NCBI RefSeq assembly: GCF_900458435.1 | Contig: NZ_UHCT01000001.1 | Location: 2,507,384-2,571,383 of the forward strand | Length of the DNA stretch: 64,000 nt | Origin: Staphylococcus carnosus | GTDB lineage: Bacteria; Bacillota; Bacilli; Staphylococcales; Staphylococcaceae | Direction: 5' to 3' | Part shown: piece after piece, positions 37,996 through 47,367 of the stretch | Position numbering within the stretch: position 1 is the first letter of the stretch | Layout: each line of letters opens with the position of its first letter | Position numbers and translations under genes: made by a program | The notes under the pieces: model-generated | Database searches by the model: none | What the model saw: the letters and a program-made list of their open reading frames with translations, nothing else | Told to the model about the DNA's origin: nothing

Positions 37996-40900
37996 CTAAT
38001 ATTCGTCTTTTCTACGATTAGTTGCAATTCCTAATAATACGAGACCAGAAATCAATACTAACCCTTTTAGAGGACTAATGTCATCCTTATTTGAAATACC
38101 TGTCATTGGTAATTTTGATTGAACGACGTCTTCTTTTTTCGGTTTGTAAATAGAATAATTGTTCTCTATAGTATTTGAAATGTGTAATTGATTATTTTTA
38201 ATTTTTTCATTGGCGATAAACGGCTTCGAATTAACTGAAGTATTATTCAACTTTTCTTTTACCTCGCCAATTTTTGAGCCAAAAATATTGCTTTTCGTAC
38301 TTGGATGTTTCTCTTTCAAAACAGTTTCTTCAGTATGAACAGGGTTAGAAGTAACCGTTATAATCTCAGGCTCATCTATCACTATTTCTTCACGTGGTAG
38401 TGGTTGTATTGTATGTGTTACTTCTTTTTTGTATTTATAAGATTTTTCCACTTTCTCAACTTGAACCTGTTGATTATTTGTATTCACTGGAAGGTTCTTA
38501 CTGCCTGCTTTAGTACCCACTCTATTAACAGTTGCGCCGTTACTTTCATGACTTTCTTCGTCTTTTGTTTGATCTGTTGGTACCTCTAGAGCTTTATCTT
38601 CACTTTCTGGTAAAGGTGCTACCACTTTGTCTGATTCTTCTTTTTCAGTCTCTTCAATATCGCAATCATCTGTAGATTCTTCTGTTTTTGTATCATTAAA
38701 CTCATAATCTAAATTGCTATTTTTTATTGCCTCAGCATTTCCCTTACCATCAATCAATCCCCAAGTATCTTCTTCTATTTCATCACTCTCATTTGGTTCT
38801 TCTACTGCTTCTGGTGTTTTTTCAGCATTATCCGGTATTGGAGTAATAATATTTTCGACAATAGCTTCAGTGTTTAGAGATTGGTTGTCAGCTTTATCTG
38901 TAGCAGTAACTATTACGACCGTATCACCTTTCAATTGTGTGTGTTCATCCAATATATATTTCCACTGTCCTGCTGCATTTGTTTCAACAGTGACAATTCG
39001 ATCGTTCAACTTAATTGTAATTTTCGAGTTTGGTTCTGCTGTTCCAGATAGTTCAGTATCGGTAGATTTTAACGGATTAACAGTAGGCGGCGCCGGTGGG
39101 ATTGTATCTTTTACAATGATGCTTACTTTTTCCGATACATTTCCTGCTAAATCTTTAGCTGCTGCTTCAATAGTCGATCCATTACTTAATTTATCATTGG
39201 TTTCTAATTTCCAGTTACCATTATTGTCTGTTTCTACTTCAACTATAGTTCCTCCTGGCAAAGTAATAACAACGGTACTATTGGGCTCACTTGTCCCTTT
39301 AATTTCATTAGCGCCTGCTTCGATTTCATTGATATGCGGTGCCTCAGGACTAATACTATCTTCAACTTTTCCTATTACTTCATTACTTACAGAACCTAAT
39401 TCTCCTATTGCTTTGATTAACGTAACATCGTTATGTTCTAAAATTAACCCTTCAGGAACATCAACTTTCCATTTTCTTTCTGTGTCTACCTCAACCATTG
39501 AAGAAATTTGATTTGGAAAAGTGACAATAATTGTACTTTCAAGCTGTCCTTCACCAGTTATTGTTGTAGCGCCTCTTTCAATGTGATTTACGATAGGTTC
39601 TATCACATAATATTTTTCAACTAAAGGTTGTAAAATACCTTCTAATTCAGCTTTTATTGCACCATTTACAAATTTTGTACCTTGTAAAACATGGAAAAGT
39701 TGTGTTCGATAATTTCTATTAGGATTGGCTTTAATTTCATCTGCTATTTTATCTACATCTGAAGTAATAGCTGTACTATATCTTCTGTTAGCATCAGCCT
39801 CTGTTTCATCATTTATAATAAAGCCTTTATCTGTAAGTGTGTATGTTACTGTTTCATTGCTAGCATATGGAAATACAAGATCCTGATTCGTTTCTTTTCG
39901 AACTACTTTTCGTCTTGCAGCAGGTTCTCGATGTCGTACTATAATTTTGTCGCCATAGTCTAAATTAAATTCTTGTACTTTGTATGGTAGGTTTTTACTG
40001 CCAACTAAAGATTCATCTAAAACGACTGTGCCATCTGCTTTTTCAATTTTTACATGTACATATTCGTCATTAAAATAGAAATGAGGCTGACCAGGATTTT
40101 CTACAAATTTAATTGTTTTCTTATCTGGATCATAATCTACAAAAGCAAATTCTCTATTGCTCAAACCTCTCAAAGATAATTGTTGTGTAACATTCGATTG
40201 CGTTCCTTCATACGTCGGGTAGTCTAAAGTCGCAGTATTATTACCCGCTTCTTTCACAATTAAATATTGGCTTCGAGGCAATGCATTCTCTAGTGATAGC
40301 GGTGCAGCAATTTGATAAACACCTGCTCTAATATGAGGGAAGACTGCCTTACCGTCTTTCACTGTCGCTTGTGCCACTTCTTTTCCATTTTCCAATAGGC
40401 TGACCTTCACATTTTCTGGCAAAGTTTGTCCATTTAAGTTCAAAGTAATTTCTGCATTTGAAAAAATAGATATATCTGCCAAATCAGACGATTTTACTAA
40501 TTCATATTCAGTAGCAAGATTCAATTTCTGCTTAATACGCTCTAATTCTGCTTTATCTTGAATCAACATAGCAAGCGGATAAGCGAAACTATTATTGTAA
40601 GAAGCGAGCTTGTCTTTCAAAACTTGCGATAAATCGATATTATACAAATCAAAATATGCTGTACCGTTTACACCTTGATCCGCTAACCAGTATGTATTAA
40701 TCCATTTTGGTACATCTTGAATAAATGGATTGTGCAATTTATCAGCAGCTGCTTCTTCCTCTCTAATGCCTTTCCACATCTCAGTAAATCCATCAATACC
40801 AGTGAGCCTTACCATTTTAGTCATAAAATCAAGACGTTCTCTATAACCGATATTACCGAATTTAAAAGTACCATTTGCATTGATAATGCGGTTATGAATA

Positions 40901-42291
40901 TCACGTTGTGTGCTTTCTTGATGTCCTTCATATAACCAGCCATTATCTATTCCCATCACTGTTGTTTGATATTGGTTCGCTAAAATATTATTTTCAACTT
41001 CCATCAAATTCATGTCTTCATCATTAACCATAATGCCATCGTATCCATGACCTACCTCATGCAATGCAAGCCATCCTTTTACTAAATAGCCATACATTGA
41101 AGGATTGTTTGACCCCATTAAGTTAGAAGAGTAATAAGCTAAACCGAATCCATTTTTATCAGCAATCGTAAAATACTTTTGCGGCACATTATAGTGAACA
41201 GAGTTAATGTCATCATTCAATCCTACCCACTCATCATAATGCTTAATAATATCTTCGTAATAATTGATCATATCATCTATATTCTTATAACTGAGATTTG
41301 TAGGATTTACGCCGAATTGCTCAACTCTCGGTAAATCAATTTTCGGTATTAAAAATGCAATTTTGTCACCATCTACATAACCATATGGTGTATCACGTTT
41401 TTTCCAATCATCAAGAAAAGCTTGTTGATCGCCTTCTTTACGGAAAGTCGGTAATGTAATGCCTGCATCGTCTTCTACATAATATTCAACAATCGGATTA
41501 TGATTTAATCCCACAGGTATTCGCAAGAATGCAGCACTATCTATACCAGTAGAAATTGAATTCCACGCACCATTTTTCGATACAGTTGCATTTTTAATTT
41601 GCTTACTGTCGTCTGTCATTAAATCTACACGCAAGTCTGCTTCATTACTTCCTTTTGCTTGGCGAATATAAAGTTTTTTATTTTGCGGAACGATTAAACC
41701 AAGGCTTTCGCGTGCTTGATTAATGCCCCGTTTTTCACCTGCTGTTTTCGCAACGGTTGAAGCTGGATATACCGTAACAGATTTACTATAAACTTGTTCT
41801 TTAATACCTTGAATAGATTCTATAGGTTTCGCTTTAGCTTCCGGTGATGGTGCATGATAATTGGGTTGTTGAATTTCATTTTGATTTGGGGTATTTGTAG
41901 TTTCTGATGTAGGTGCCTCAGGTTGTGCTTCTCGTGTCACTACATTGTTTTCAGGTGTAGTTTGGATTTCATTTTGAATAAGTGGTTGATCAGTTGCATT
42001 CGCTTTTGGCTGTTGGTTCTGCAATTGAGAATTTTCCGAGGTTTCAGGTTGATTGTTCTTAGATGCTTGGTCGATGTTTTCAGGTGTCGCAGTACTTGGT
42101 TGATTGACCTTTTCTATTTGAGGAGATGAAGCTGCTTCTGTTTCAGCTGCTTCAGCATGATTTGCAGGATTTGCGTAAATTAAAAAAGTTCCAAAGAGAA
42201 CAGATGCAAGTCCTACGCTGAACTTCCTAATGCGGTATCGGTTCTTACTTTGTGGTTGAAAAACGTTATTCTTTTTTTGTTGTTTTGTCAT
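37996..42291 (-). CDS. Wall-anchored M60-type metallopeptidase with Ig-like repeats
   Basis: 1431 residues from ATG 42291 (GAGAAG 11 bases upstream; GTG 42303 is an alternative). Residues 1-49 are a YSIRK-type signal peptide (variant YRIRKFSVGLASVLFG). A P/Q/T/N-rich stretch runs to about 145. A peptidase M60 (enhancin-like) region follows with the zinc motif HEVGH at about 411-415 and NNILANQYQ after it; the family cuts mucin-like glycoproteins. Three Ig-like repeats (about 896-980, 980-1064, 1064-1145), an acidic stalk, then LPMTG at 1394-1398, a membrane helix and RRKDEY for sortase anchoring. Intact and probably a host-surface enzyme; target inferred. Confidence 0.88.
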   Translation of the reverse strand: MTKQQKKNNVFQPQSKNRYRIRKFSVGLASVLFGTFLIYANPANHAEAAETEAASSPQIEKVNQPSTATPENIDQASKNNQPETSENSQLQNQQPKANATDQPLIQNEIQTTPENNVVTREAQPEAPTSETTNTPNQNEIQQPNYHAPSPEAKAKPIESIQGIKEQVYSKSVTVYPASTVAKTAGEKRGINQARESLGLIVPQNKKLYIRQAKGSNEADLRVDLMTDDSKQIKNATVSKNGAWNSISTGIDSAAFLRIPVGLNHNPIVEYYVEDDAGITLPTFRKEGDQQAFLDDWKKRDTPYGYVDGDKIAFLIPKIDLPRVEQFGVNPTNLSYKNIDDMINYYEDIIKHYDEWVGLNDDINSVHYNVPQKYFTIADKNGFGLAYYSSNLMGSNNPSMYGYLVKGWLALHEVGHGYDGIMVNDEDMNLMEVENNILANQYQTTVMGIDNGWLYEGHQESTQRDIHNRIINANGTFKFGNIGYRERLDFMTKMVRLTGIDGFTEMWKGIREEEAAADKLHNPFIQDVPKWINTYWLADQGVNGTAYFDLYNIDLSQVLKDKLASYNNSFAYPLAMLIQDKAELERIKQKLNLATEYELVKSSDLADISIFSNAEITLNLNGQTLPENVKVSLLENGKEVAQATVKDGKAVFPHIRAGVYQIAAPLSLENALPRSQYLIVKEAGNNTATLDYPTYEGTQSNVTQQLSLRGLSNREFAFVDYDPDKKTIKFVENPGQPHFYFNDEYVHVKIEKADGTVVLDESLVGSKNLPYKVQEFNLDYGDKIIVRHREPAARRKVVRKETNQDLVFPYASNETVTYTLTDKGFIINDETEADANRRYSTAITSDVDKIADEIKANPNRNYRTQLFHVLQGTKFVNGAIKAELEGILQPLVEKYYVIEPIVNHIERGATTITGEGQLESTIIVTFPNQISSMVEVDTERKWKVDVPEGLILEHNDVTLIKAIGELGSVSNEVIGKVEDSISPEAPHINEIEAGANEIKGTSEPNSTVVITLPGGTIVEVETDNNGNWKLETNDKLSNGSTIEAAAKDLAGNVSEKVSIIVKDTIPPAPPTVNPLKSTDTELSGTAEPNSKITIKLNDRIVTVETNAAGQWKYILDEHTQLKGDTVVIVTATDKADNQSLNTEAIVENIITPIPDNAEKTPEAVEEPNESDEIEEDTWGLIDGKGNAEAIKNSNLDYEFNDTKTEESTDDCDIEETEKEESDKVVAPLPESEDKALEVPTDQTKDEESHESNGATVNRVGTKAGSKNLPVNTNNQQVQVEKVEKSYKYKKEVTHTIQPLPREEIVIDEPEIITVTSNPVHTEETVLKEKHPSTKSNIFGSKIGEVKEKLNNTSVNSKPFIANEKIKNNQLHISNTIENNYSIYKPKKEDVVQSKLPMTGISNKDDISPLKGLVLISGLVLLGIATNRRKDEY

Positions 42292-42504
42292 ATATTTCAT
42301 CACTTCTCACGTTGTTATTTACTACTTTTATTTTAACATATTTTTATTTAAAATAGCAAATTTTTTTATATTCTGAATTTAATTTTAAATTAGATATCTC
42401 GATGAAATTTCCTGATGTATTACAACAAGTCAGACATTTAAAGATTGTATTCCAACAATTAAATAGAGTTGATTAAGTCTATATTATATTATTAAATTCA
42501 TACT
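42292..42504. other. Gene-free region upstream of the M60 gene
   Basis: AT-rich, no coding frame. It should contain the promoter of the leftward surface-protein gene; I could not pick a single convincing -35/-10 pair among the many T/A-rich hexamers. Confidence 0.4.
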
Positions 42505-42550
42505 AAAAAGAGTTTGATTAGACCGCCCTCAGTCTAGTCAAACTCTTTTT
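42505..42550. terminator. Strong bidirectional terminator in a divergent gap
   Basis: AAAAAGAGTTTGATTAGAC pairs with GTCTAGTCAAACTCTTTTT around an 8-base loop. It is a textbook bidirectional terminator but lies between two divergently transcribed genes, where no transcript should end. Confidence 0.8.
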
Positions 42551-42684
42551 AACATATATGAGTATTATTACTCACTTTTTGACACCTATTGTTTGTAACC
42601 TGTTTTTAAGGTGCTACCATTAACTATATAAAAATAAGTAGTATATTGATTATATTTCTTTCAACTACAATAGGAGGTTTTTTG

Positions 42685-43395
42685 ATGACTAGACCTAAAA
42701 TAATTTTGCATATGTCTGAATCAATCAATGGTAATATCACCGGTCCTTATAATAAAGTAGCAGGATCAAACTTAGGAAAAGCATATGAATACGCAGATGA
42801 AAAAATAAATTCAAATGCAATGATACTAGGACGTAAAACTATCGAAGAAAACTTTACAAGTAAAGAAATGCCTAACTTACCTGAAGATCCTAAATCATAT
42901 TCAAGAAATGAGGATTTTGTCGCAAATACAGACTTAGATCATTATGTTATTTCTATTGACCCTTCTGGTAAAGCTGCTTGGGAACAAAATTACATCAAAT
43001 TCCGTGATCGACCTAAAATGCATATTATTGAAGTACTTTCAGAAAATGTATCTGATGCTTATCTAGAACATTTAAGAAACCTTAATATTTCTTATGTTTT
43101 CGGAGGCCCAAATAAAAATTTAGATTTAAAATCTGTTGTTTCTAAATTAAATCAATTATTCAACTTAGATAAACTTACTTTGTCAGGCGGTGGCGGAGTT
43201 AACTGGTCATTCTTTGAACAAGGATTAGTTGATGAAATCAGTGTCATCATCGCTCCTGTAGTGGATGATCATTTTAACCGTCCAAATTTATTTGATAATA
43301 ATGATAAAGATCAAAGTGATGTCATCCAAAAATATAAAATTCACCACGTTGAACAATTGGACGGGGATATCGTATGGTTGTACTACAAAATTTAA
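42685..43395 (+). CDS. RibD C-terminal/dihydrofolate-reductase-like protein
   Basis: 236 residues. The RibD reductase fold is recognisable (PKIILHMSESINGNITGP, MILGRKTIEENF, LTLSGGGGVNWSFFEQGLVDEISV). Such stand-alone proteins are NADPH-dependent reductases of unknown substrate; riboflavin genes are not nearby. ATAGGAGG lies before the ATG at 42685. Confidence 0.85.
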   Translation: MTRPKIILHMSESINGNITGPYNKVAGSNLGKAYEYADEKINSNAMILGRKTIEENFTSKEMPNLPEDPKSYSRNEDFVANTDLDHYVISIDPSGKAAWEQNYIKFRDRPKMHIIEVLSENVSDAYLEHLRNLNISYVFGGPNKNLDLKSVVSKLNQLFNLDKLTLSGGGGVNWSFFEQGLVDEISVIIAPVVDDHFNRPNLFDNNDKDQSDVIQKYKIHHVEQLDGDIVWLYYKI

Positions 43396-43463
43396 AATAA
43401 TATAAAAAACGGAAAAGTTCTTTAGTTAATCTAAGAACTTTTCCGTTTATTTATTAGCTTTAT

Positions 43464-44561
43464 TTACACGTTAAATCTAAAGTGTACAACGTCACCATCT
43501 TGCATGATATAATCTTTACCTTCTAAGCGCATTTTACCTGCTTCTTTAGCACCATGTTCACCATTATTTTCTACATAGTCTTTAAAGCTAGTAACTTCTG
43601 CACGAATGAAGCCGCGTTCGAAGTCTGTATGAATAATACCCGCACATTGAGGTGCTGTCATACCTTTACGGAATGTCCAAGCACGTACTTCTTGTACACC
43701 AGCAGTAAAGTAAGTTGCAAGTCCAAGCAAGTCATAAGTACTGCGGATTAAACGATCAAGACCTGGCTCTGTGATACCTAAATCTTCTAAGAACATTTCT
43801 TTATCTTCTTCATCTAATGTCGCAATTTCTTCTTCAATTTTAGCACTGATAACAATGACTTCTGAACCTTCTTTATCAGCATATTCTTTAATTGTTGTTA
43901 CTTTTTCATTATCCGCTTCATTAATCTCATCTTCACCAACGTTAGCAATATAAATCATTGGTTTAGAAGTTAACAATTGTGCTTGTTTCACATATTTTGC
44001 ATCTTCTTCATTGAATTCAAGACTGCGGACAGGGTCCCCGGCCTCTAAAGCTTCTTTGATGCGTTCTAAAATACGTACTTCATTCACTGCATCTTTATCT
44101 TTTTGACGCGCCATTTTTTCTAAACGTGGTAAACGTTTATCTACAGATTCTAAATCCGCTAATACAAGTTCCATATTGATGACTTCGATATCATCTAAAG
44201 GATCTACACGACCTGAAACATGTGTAACGTTATCATCGTCAAATGCACGAACTACCTGACAAATAGCATCTACTTCACGGATATGTGATAAGAATTTATT
44301 ACCAAGACCTTCACCTTTAGAAGCACCTTTAACAATACCTGCAATATCAGTAAATTCGAAAGTAGTTGGGATAACTTTCTTAGGATTTACGATATCAGAT
44401 AATGCTTGTAAACGTGAATCCGGTACTTCTACAATCCCAACGTTAGGATCGATTGTAGCGAATGGATAGTTTGCAGCAAGCGCACCTGCTTTTGTAATTG
44501 CGTTAAATAGAGTAGACTTTCCGACGTTCGGCAAGCCCACGATACCAGCTGTTAAAGCCAT
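43464..44561 (-). CDS. ychF: Ribosome-binding ATPase YchF
   Basis: 365 residues, Obg-related. P-loop GLPNVGKST near residue 8, a coiled-coil insertion, and a C-terminal TGS domain. It prefers ATP in the family and acts on ribosomes/stress control. Starts at the base where the DUF951 gene ends, hence coupled. Confidence 0.97.
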   Translation of the reverse strand: MALTAGIVGLPNVGKSTLFNAITKAGALAANYPFATIDPNVGIVEVPDSRLQALSDIVNPKKVIPTTFEFTDIAGIVKGASKGEGLGNKFLSHIREVDAICQVVRAFDDDNVTHVSGRVDPLDDIEVINMELVLADLESVDKRLPRLEKMARQKDKDAVNEVRILERIKEALEAGDPVRSLEFNEEDAKYVKQAQLLTSKPMIYIANVGEDEINEADNEKVTTIKEYADKEGSEVIVISAKIEEEIATLDEEDKEMFLEDLGITEPGLDRLIRSTYDLLGLATYFTAGVQEVRAWTFRKGMTAPQCAGIIHTDFERGFIRAEVTSFKDYVENNGEHGAKEAGKMRLEGKDYIMQDGDVVHFRFNV

Positions 44562-44773
44562 TATTCATTCTCCTTCTTTTTTGCATCATTTGATACAAGT
44601 ACTTTTTTTAATTTTTTATTGAACTCTGTACGAGGCATCATAATACTTCGATGGCACTTTTCACATTTAATTCTAATATCTGCACCCATGCGAATAATTT
44701 TAAAACGATTTTCACCGCAAGCATGCGCTTTTTTCATTTCCACAATATCATTCAGACCATACTGAATTGCCAT
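44561..44773 (-). CDS. DUF951 zinc-ribbon protein
   Basis: 70 residues. MKKAHACGENRF and CEKCHRSIMMPR give the cysteine pattern of the DUF951 family, always found beside ychF in Firmicutes. Function unknown; short RNA/ribosome-linked roles are often suspected because of context. Its stop overlaps the ychF start. Confidence 0.9.
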   Translation of the reverse strand: MAIQYGLNDIVEMKKAHACGENRFKIIRMGADIRIKCEKCHRSIMMPRTEFNKKLKKVLVSNDAKKKENE

Positions 44774-44791
44774 TTACACAATCCCCCATCA

Positions 44792-45691
44792 TTATGAATT
44801 ATCATTTTGTCCGAATTGACCGTTATATTGCATCATAACTGGTGCAGGAGACTTAATCCCTTCTTTATTCAAGAAGTTCGCAATCTCTTTACGCAAGATA
44901 CGAGATCCTGGAACGGCATTATTCGGTGTCGTTTCAGCTGCCACTTTTAAAATATAAGCATTACCCGTTAAATCCTCAATACCAAGGATTTCTGGTTTAG
45001 AAACAAAAATATAATAATTTGAATGCAATGTTGCTAAGAAATCGCTGAGTTTCTCTTCTACTTTATCTACATCTTCATCCATAGCAATCGGCACTTCCAC
45101 CAATGCTTTTGCATTTGAAATTGAGAAATTGGTAATCTCAGACATCACACTATTAGGTAAAACTGTCAGTTCGCCAGTATAAGCATGAATGCGTGTTGAA
45201 CGCAGACCAATCGTTTGAACTGTACCCTCTGTAATCGGAGTTCCGTTCATATTGATTTTAACATAATCTCCGACATCAAATTGATTTTCAAAGATAATAA
45301 AGAAACCTGTAATGATATCTTTAACTATTGTTTGTGCACCAAAGCCGATTGCCAGTCCGACAACACCAGCACCAGCTAAGAGACCTGTTACACTGATACC
45401 GAATTTACCTAAAATAGTTGTCAGTACGATAAACCAGACAACATAACGGACAACGTTTTTCACTAAAGCAGTTAATGTTACAGAACGTTTTCTGCCATGA
45501 CTGCTGCGATTTTGTAATTTGAAAAATTGTTCAATCGATTTATTCAAGACTTTTATAACAATAATTGCGACAATGATATAAATTAATATCATTATCAATT
45601 TGTTTAAAAGATCCGCATATGTTTCAGACTTCGTAAAAGGTTCAATTAGTGAATTGAACACTCCATGTAAAGTATTCCAAAACGTTTTCAA
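44792..45691 (-). CDS. mscS: Small-conductance mechanosensitive channel
   Basis: 299 residues. Three N-terminal membrane segments and the pore-lining TM3 with the GAGVVGLAIGFGAQTIV stretch, followed by the cytoplasmic beta domain (GDYVKINMNGTPITEGTV). Opens under membrane tension to release osmolytes. Lies between parB and the DUF951-ychF pair, all leftward. Confidence 0.95.
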   Translation of the reverse strand: MKTFWNTLHGVFNSLIEPFTKSETYADLLNKLIMILIYIIVAIIVIKVLNKSIEQFFKLQNRSSHGRKRSVTLTALVKNVVRYVVWFIVLTTILGKFGISVTGLLAGAGVVGLAIGFGAQTIVKDIITGFFIIFENQFDVGDYVKINMNGTPITEGTVQTIGLRSTRIHAYTGELTVLPNSVMSEITNFSISNAKALVEVPIAMDEDVDKVEEKLSDFLATLHSNYYIFVSKPEILGIEDLTGNAYILKVAAETTPNNAVPGSRILRKEIANFLNKEGIKSPAPVMMQYNGQFGQNDNS

Positions 45692-45779
45692 GCCATTTTC
45701 CTCCTGTCTTACTGCACGGTGTTTTAATTATATTTTTTTACATCAAATATACATTTTATCACGAATTACGCGCAATTTC

Positions 45780-46595
45780 TTACGATTCACTATTCAAAGC
45801 TTCTATTAAGCGCATAAATTCTTCTTCTGAAGTAAATTCAAATGTAACCTGGCCTTTATTACGTTTGGTAGTAATAGCTACATTTGTTCCATAACGTTCT
45901 TTCAAACGACGTTCTTCTCTCTGAATCAGACGCGGCTTTTTAGTCTGCTGCTTTTCTTGTTTCTCTTTATTCTGATCAGAAGTCAATTCACTGACATAAT
46001 TTTCTAAGTAGCGCACACTCCATGCTTCATGAATGGCTTGTTTTGCAGTACGTTTCATGATCTTTTCATCTTTCAGCATCAATAAAGTACGGCCATGAGC
46101 ACCTGATAGTTTTCCATCTTTGATATATTGCGTAATATCAGTTGGTAAATTCAGCAACCGCAGCATATTTGCAATATAAGGACGGGACTTTCCTAATCGT
46201 GTCGCAACTTCTTTTTGTGTCAGTTTTAAATCATCCATCAATTTACGATAACTTTCCGCTTCTTCCACCGCATTCAAATCTTCACGCTGCAGATTTTCAA
46301 TAATAGCAAGTTCCATCATATCTGCTTCTGTCATTTCTTTTACAATCGCTGGAATATGCGTTTTACCTGCTTTTTGTGAAGCTCTGAAACGTCGTTCGCC
46401 TACTACAATATGATATCCTCTTACAGTTTTACGTAAGATAATCGGCTGCAATACGCCATGTTCACTTATAGACGCAGCTAAATCTTCTAATTTAGTTTCT
46501 TCAAAATGTTTGCGCGGCTGATAGGGATTTGGACGAATGTCTTCGAGTGAAATCTCTTCAACTTGCGCTTGCTGGTCATGTATATCATCAGACAT
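45780..46595 (-). CDS. parB: Chromosome-partitioning protein ParB/Spo0J
   Basis: 271 residues from ATG 46595 (AAGGTGGG 7 bases upstream). ParB N-terminal CTPase motifs NPYQPRKHF and GERRFRAS, then the helix-turn-helix (TQKEVATRLGKSRPYIANML) and a C-terminal dimerisation part. It clusters DNA around parS near the origin. A paralogue, Noc, is 12 kb to the right. No parA is adjacent and no perfect parS site was found in the window. Confidence 0.93.
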   Translation of the reverse strand: MSDDIHDQQAQVEEISLEDIRPNPYQPRKHFEETKLEDLAASISEHGVLQPIILRKTVRGYHIVVGERRFRASQKAGKTHIPAIVKEMTEADMMELAIIENLQREDLNAVEEAESYRKLMDDLKLTQKEVATRLGKSRPYIANMLRLLNLPTDITQYIKDGKLSGAHGRTLLMLKDEKIMKRTAKQAIHEAWSVRYLENYVSELTSDQNKEKQEKQQTKKPRLIQREERRLKERYGTNVAITTKRNKGQVTFEFTSEEEFMRLIEALNSES

Positions 46596-46811
46596 ATCGC
46601 AACCCACCTTTCTCATCAATACTCCTCTCCTATTGTAAAAAAAATACGGTCTTCAATAAAGCAATTTTTCTTATTCTTGTTAAAAAGAGTGCGCTGAATC
46701 GTCACACTGAAATAAAAAAATTCAAAAAATTTAAATTTCTTAAATCGCTTGGTGCTGTAGGGCTCCAAGTGTATCCAAAAATCTTTTTTATGCATTATTC
46801 TGAAAATTCTG

Positions 46812-46839
46812 TTGACAAACTGATAAAGTGCAATATACA
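46812..46839 (+). promoter_or_regulatory. Promoter of the met operon leader
   Basis: TTGACA (46812-46817), 16 bases, TATACA (46834-46839), about 65 bases before the start of the T-box structure. Confidence 0.75.
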
Positions 46840-46904
46840 ATGTGGTCATCAACAAAAAACAAATCTTTTTACACTAAGTTGAACAATTGAATATCGTTCC
46901 TAAA

Positions 46905-47291
46905 CACGATAATAAGGAAAGTAGAACTTACACTGCTGGCACAGAGAGCCTCTGACCGCTGAAAGGAGGCGCAGAAAGAAAGTTTGAAAATGGCCTTGGA
47001 GTGGTGGTGTCGATATGAGGCATCAACGGGGGCGCCCGTTACAGCGCTACAGTATTAACATTTTTGCACAATGGCGTACTGGATGACGAAACGTTATTTT
47101 AAATCATACAGCAACTAGCTGATTATTATAATAGCGGGCCTTTATTTCAGTATTGGAGCCATAGACAGATTTAGCGTACTGGAAGAGGTTGCTTTAGCAA
47201 TAAAGCAGCGAATTAAGGTGGTACCGCGAAGCACAAGCTTTCGTCCTTTACATCCGATTCATTTCGGGTTTAAAGGACGGAAGCTTTTTTT
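46905..47291 (+). ncRNA. Methionine T-box leader
   Basis: The leader has the Stem I start (AGAGAGCC, GCTGAAAGGAGG), a specifier loop with GAAA-ATG-GCC where ATG (46990-46992) matches tRNA-Met, and the conserved T-box AAGGTGGTACCGCG (47215-47228). Uncharged tRNA-Met would pair with the T-box bulge and prevent terminator formation, turning on the met genes when methionine is scarce. Confidence 0.93.
47235..47291 (+). terminator. T-box terminator
   Basis: AAGCTTTCGTCCTTTA pairs perfectly with TAAAGGACGGAAGCTT apart from one G-T, then seven T. It competes with the antiterminator formed by the T-box sequence. Confidence 0.92.
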
Positions 47292-47367
47292 CGTGGTCAG
47301 CTTCCCTCCTTAGTTCCAGAACTTCCGCAGCCAAAAGCAATCTCAATAACTAAAGGAGTGTTTATTT

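Noticed and set aside
38714..39511. 265-codon plus-strand frame inside the M60 gene
   Set aside because: Antisense to repeated Ig-like coding sequence; length arises from the repeat composition.
42291..42303. GTG at 42303 as start of the M60 protein
   Set aside because: The GAGAAG ribosome site would directly abut or overlap it; ATG 42291 gives better spacing and a typical YSIRK-protein N-terminus.
46749..46770. Hairpin CTTGGTGC/GCTCCAAG between parB and the met promoter
   Set aside because: Short, with one mismatch and no T run; could be chance, so not listed as a feature.
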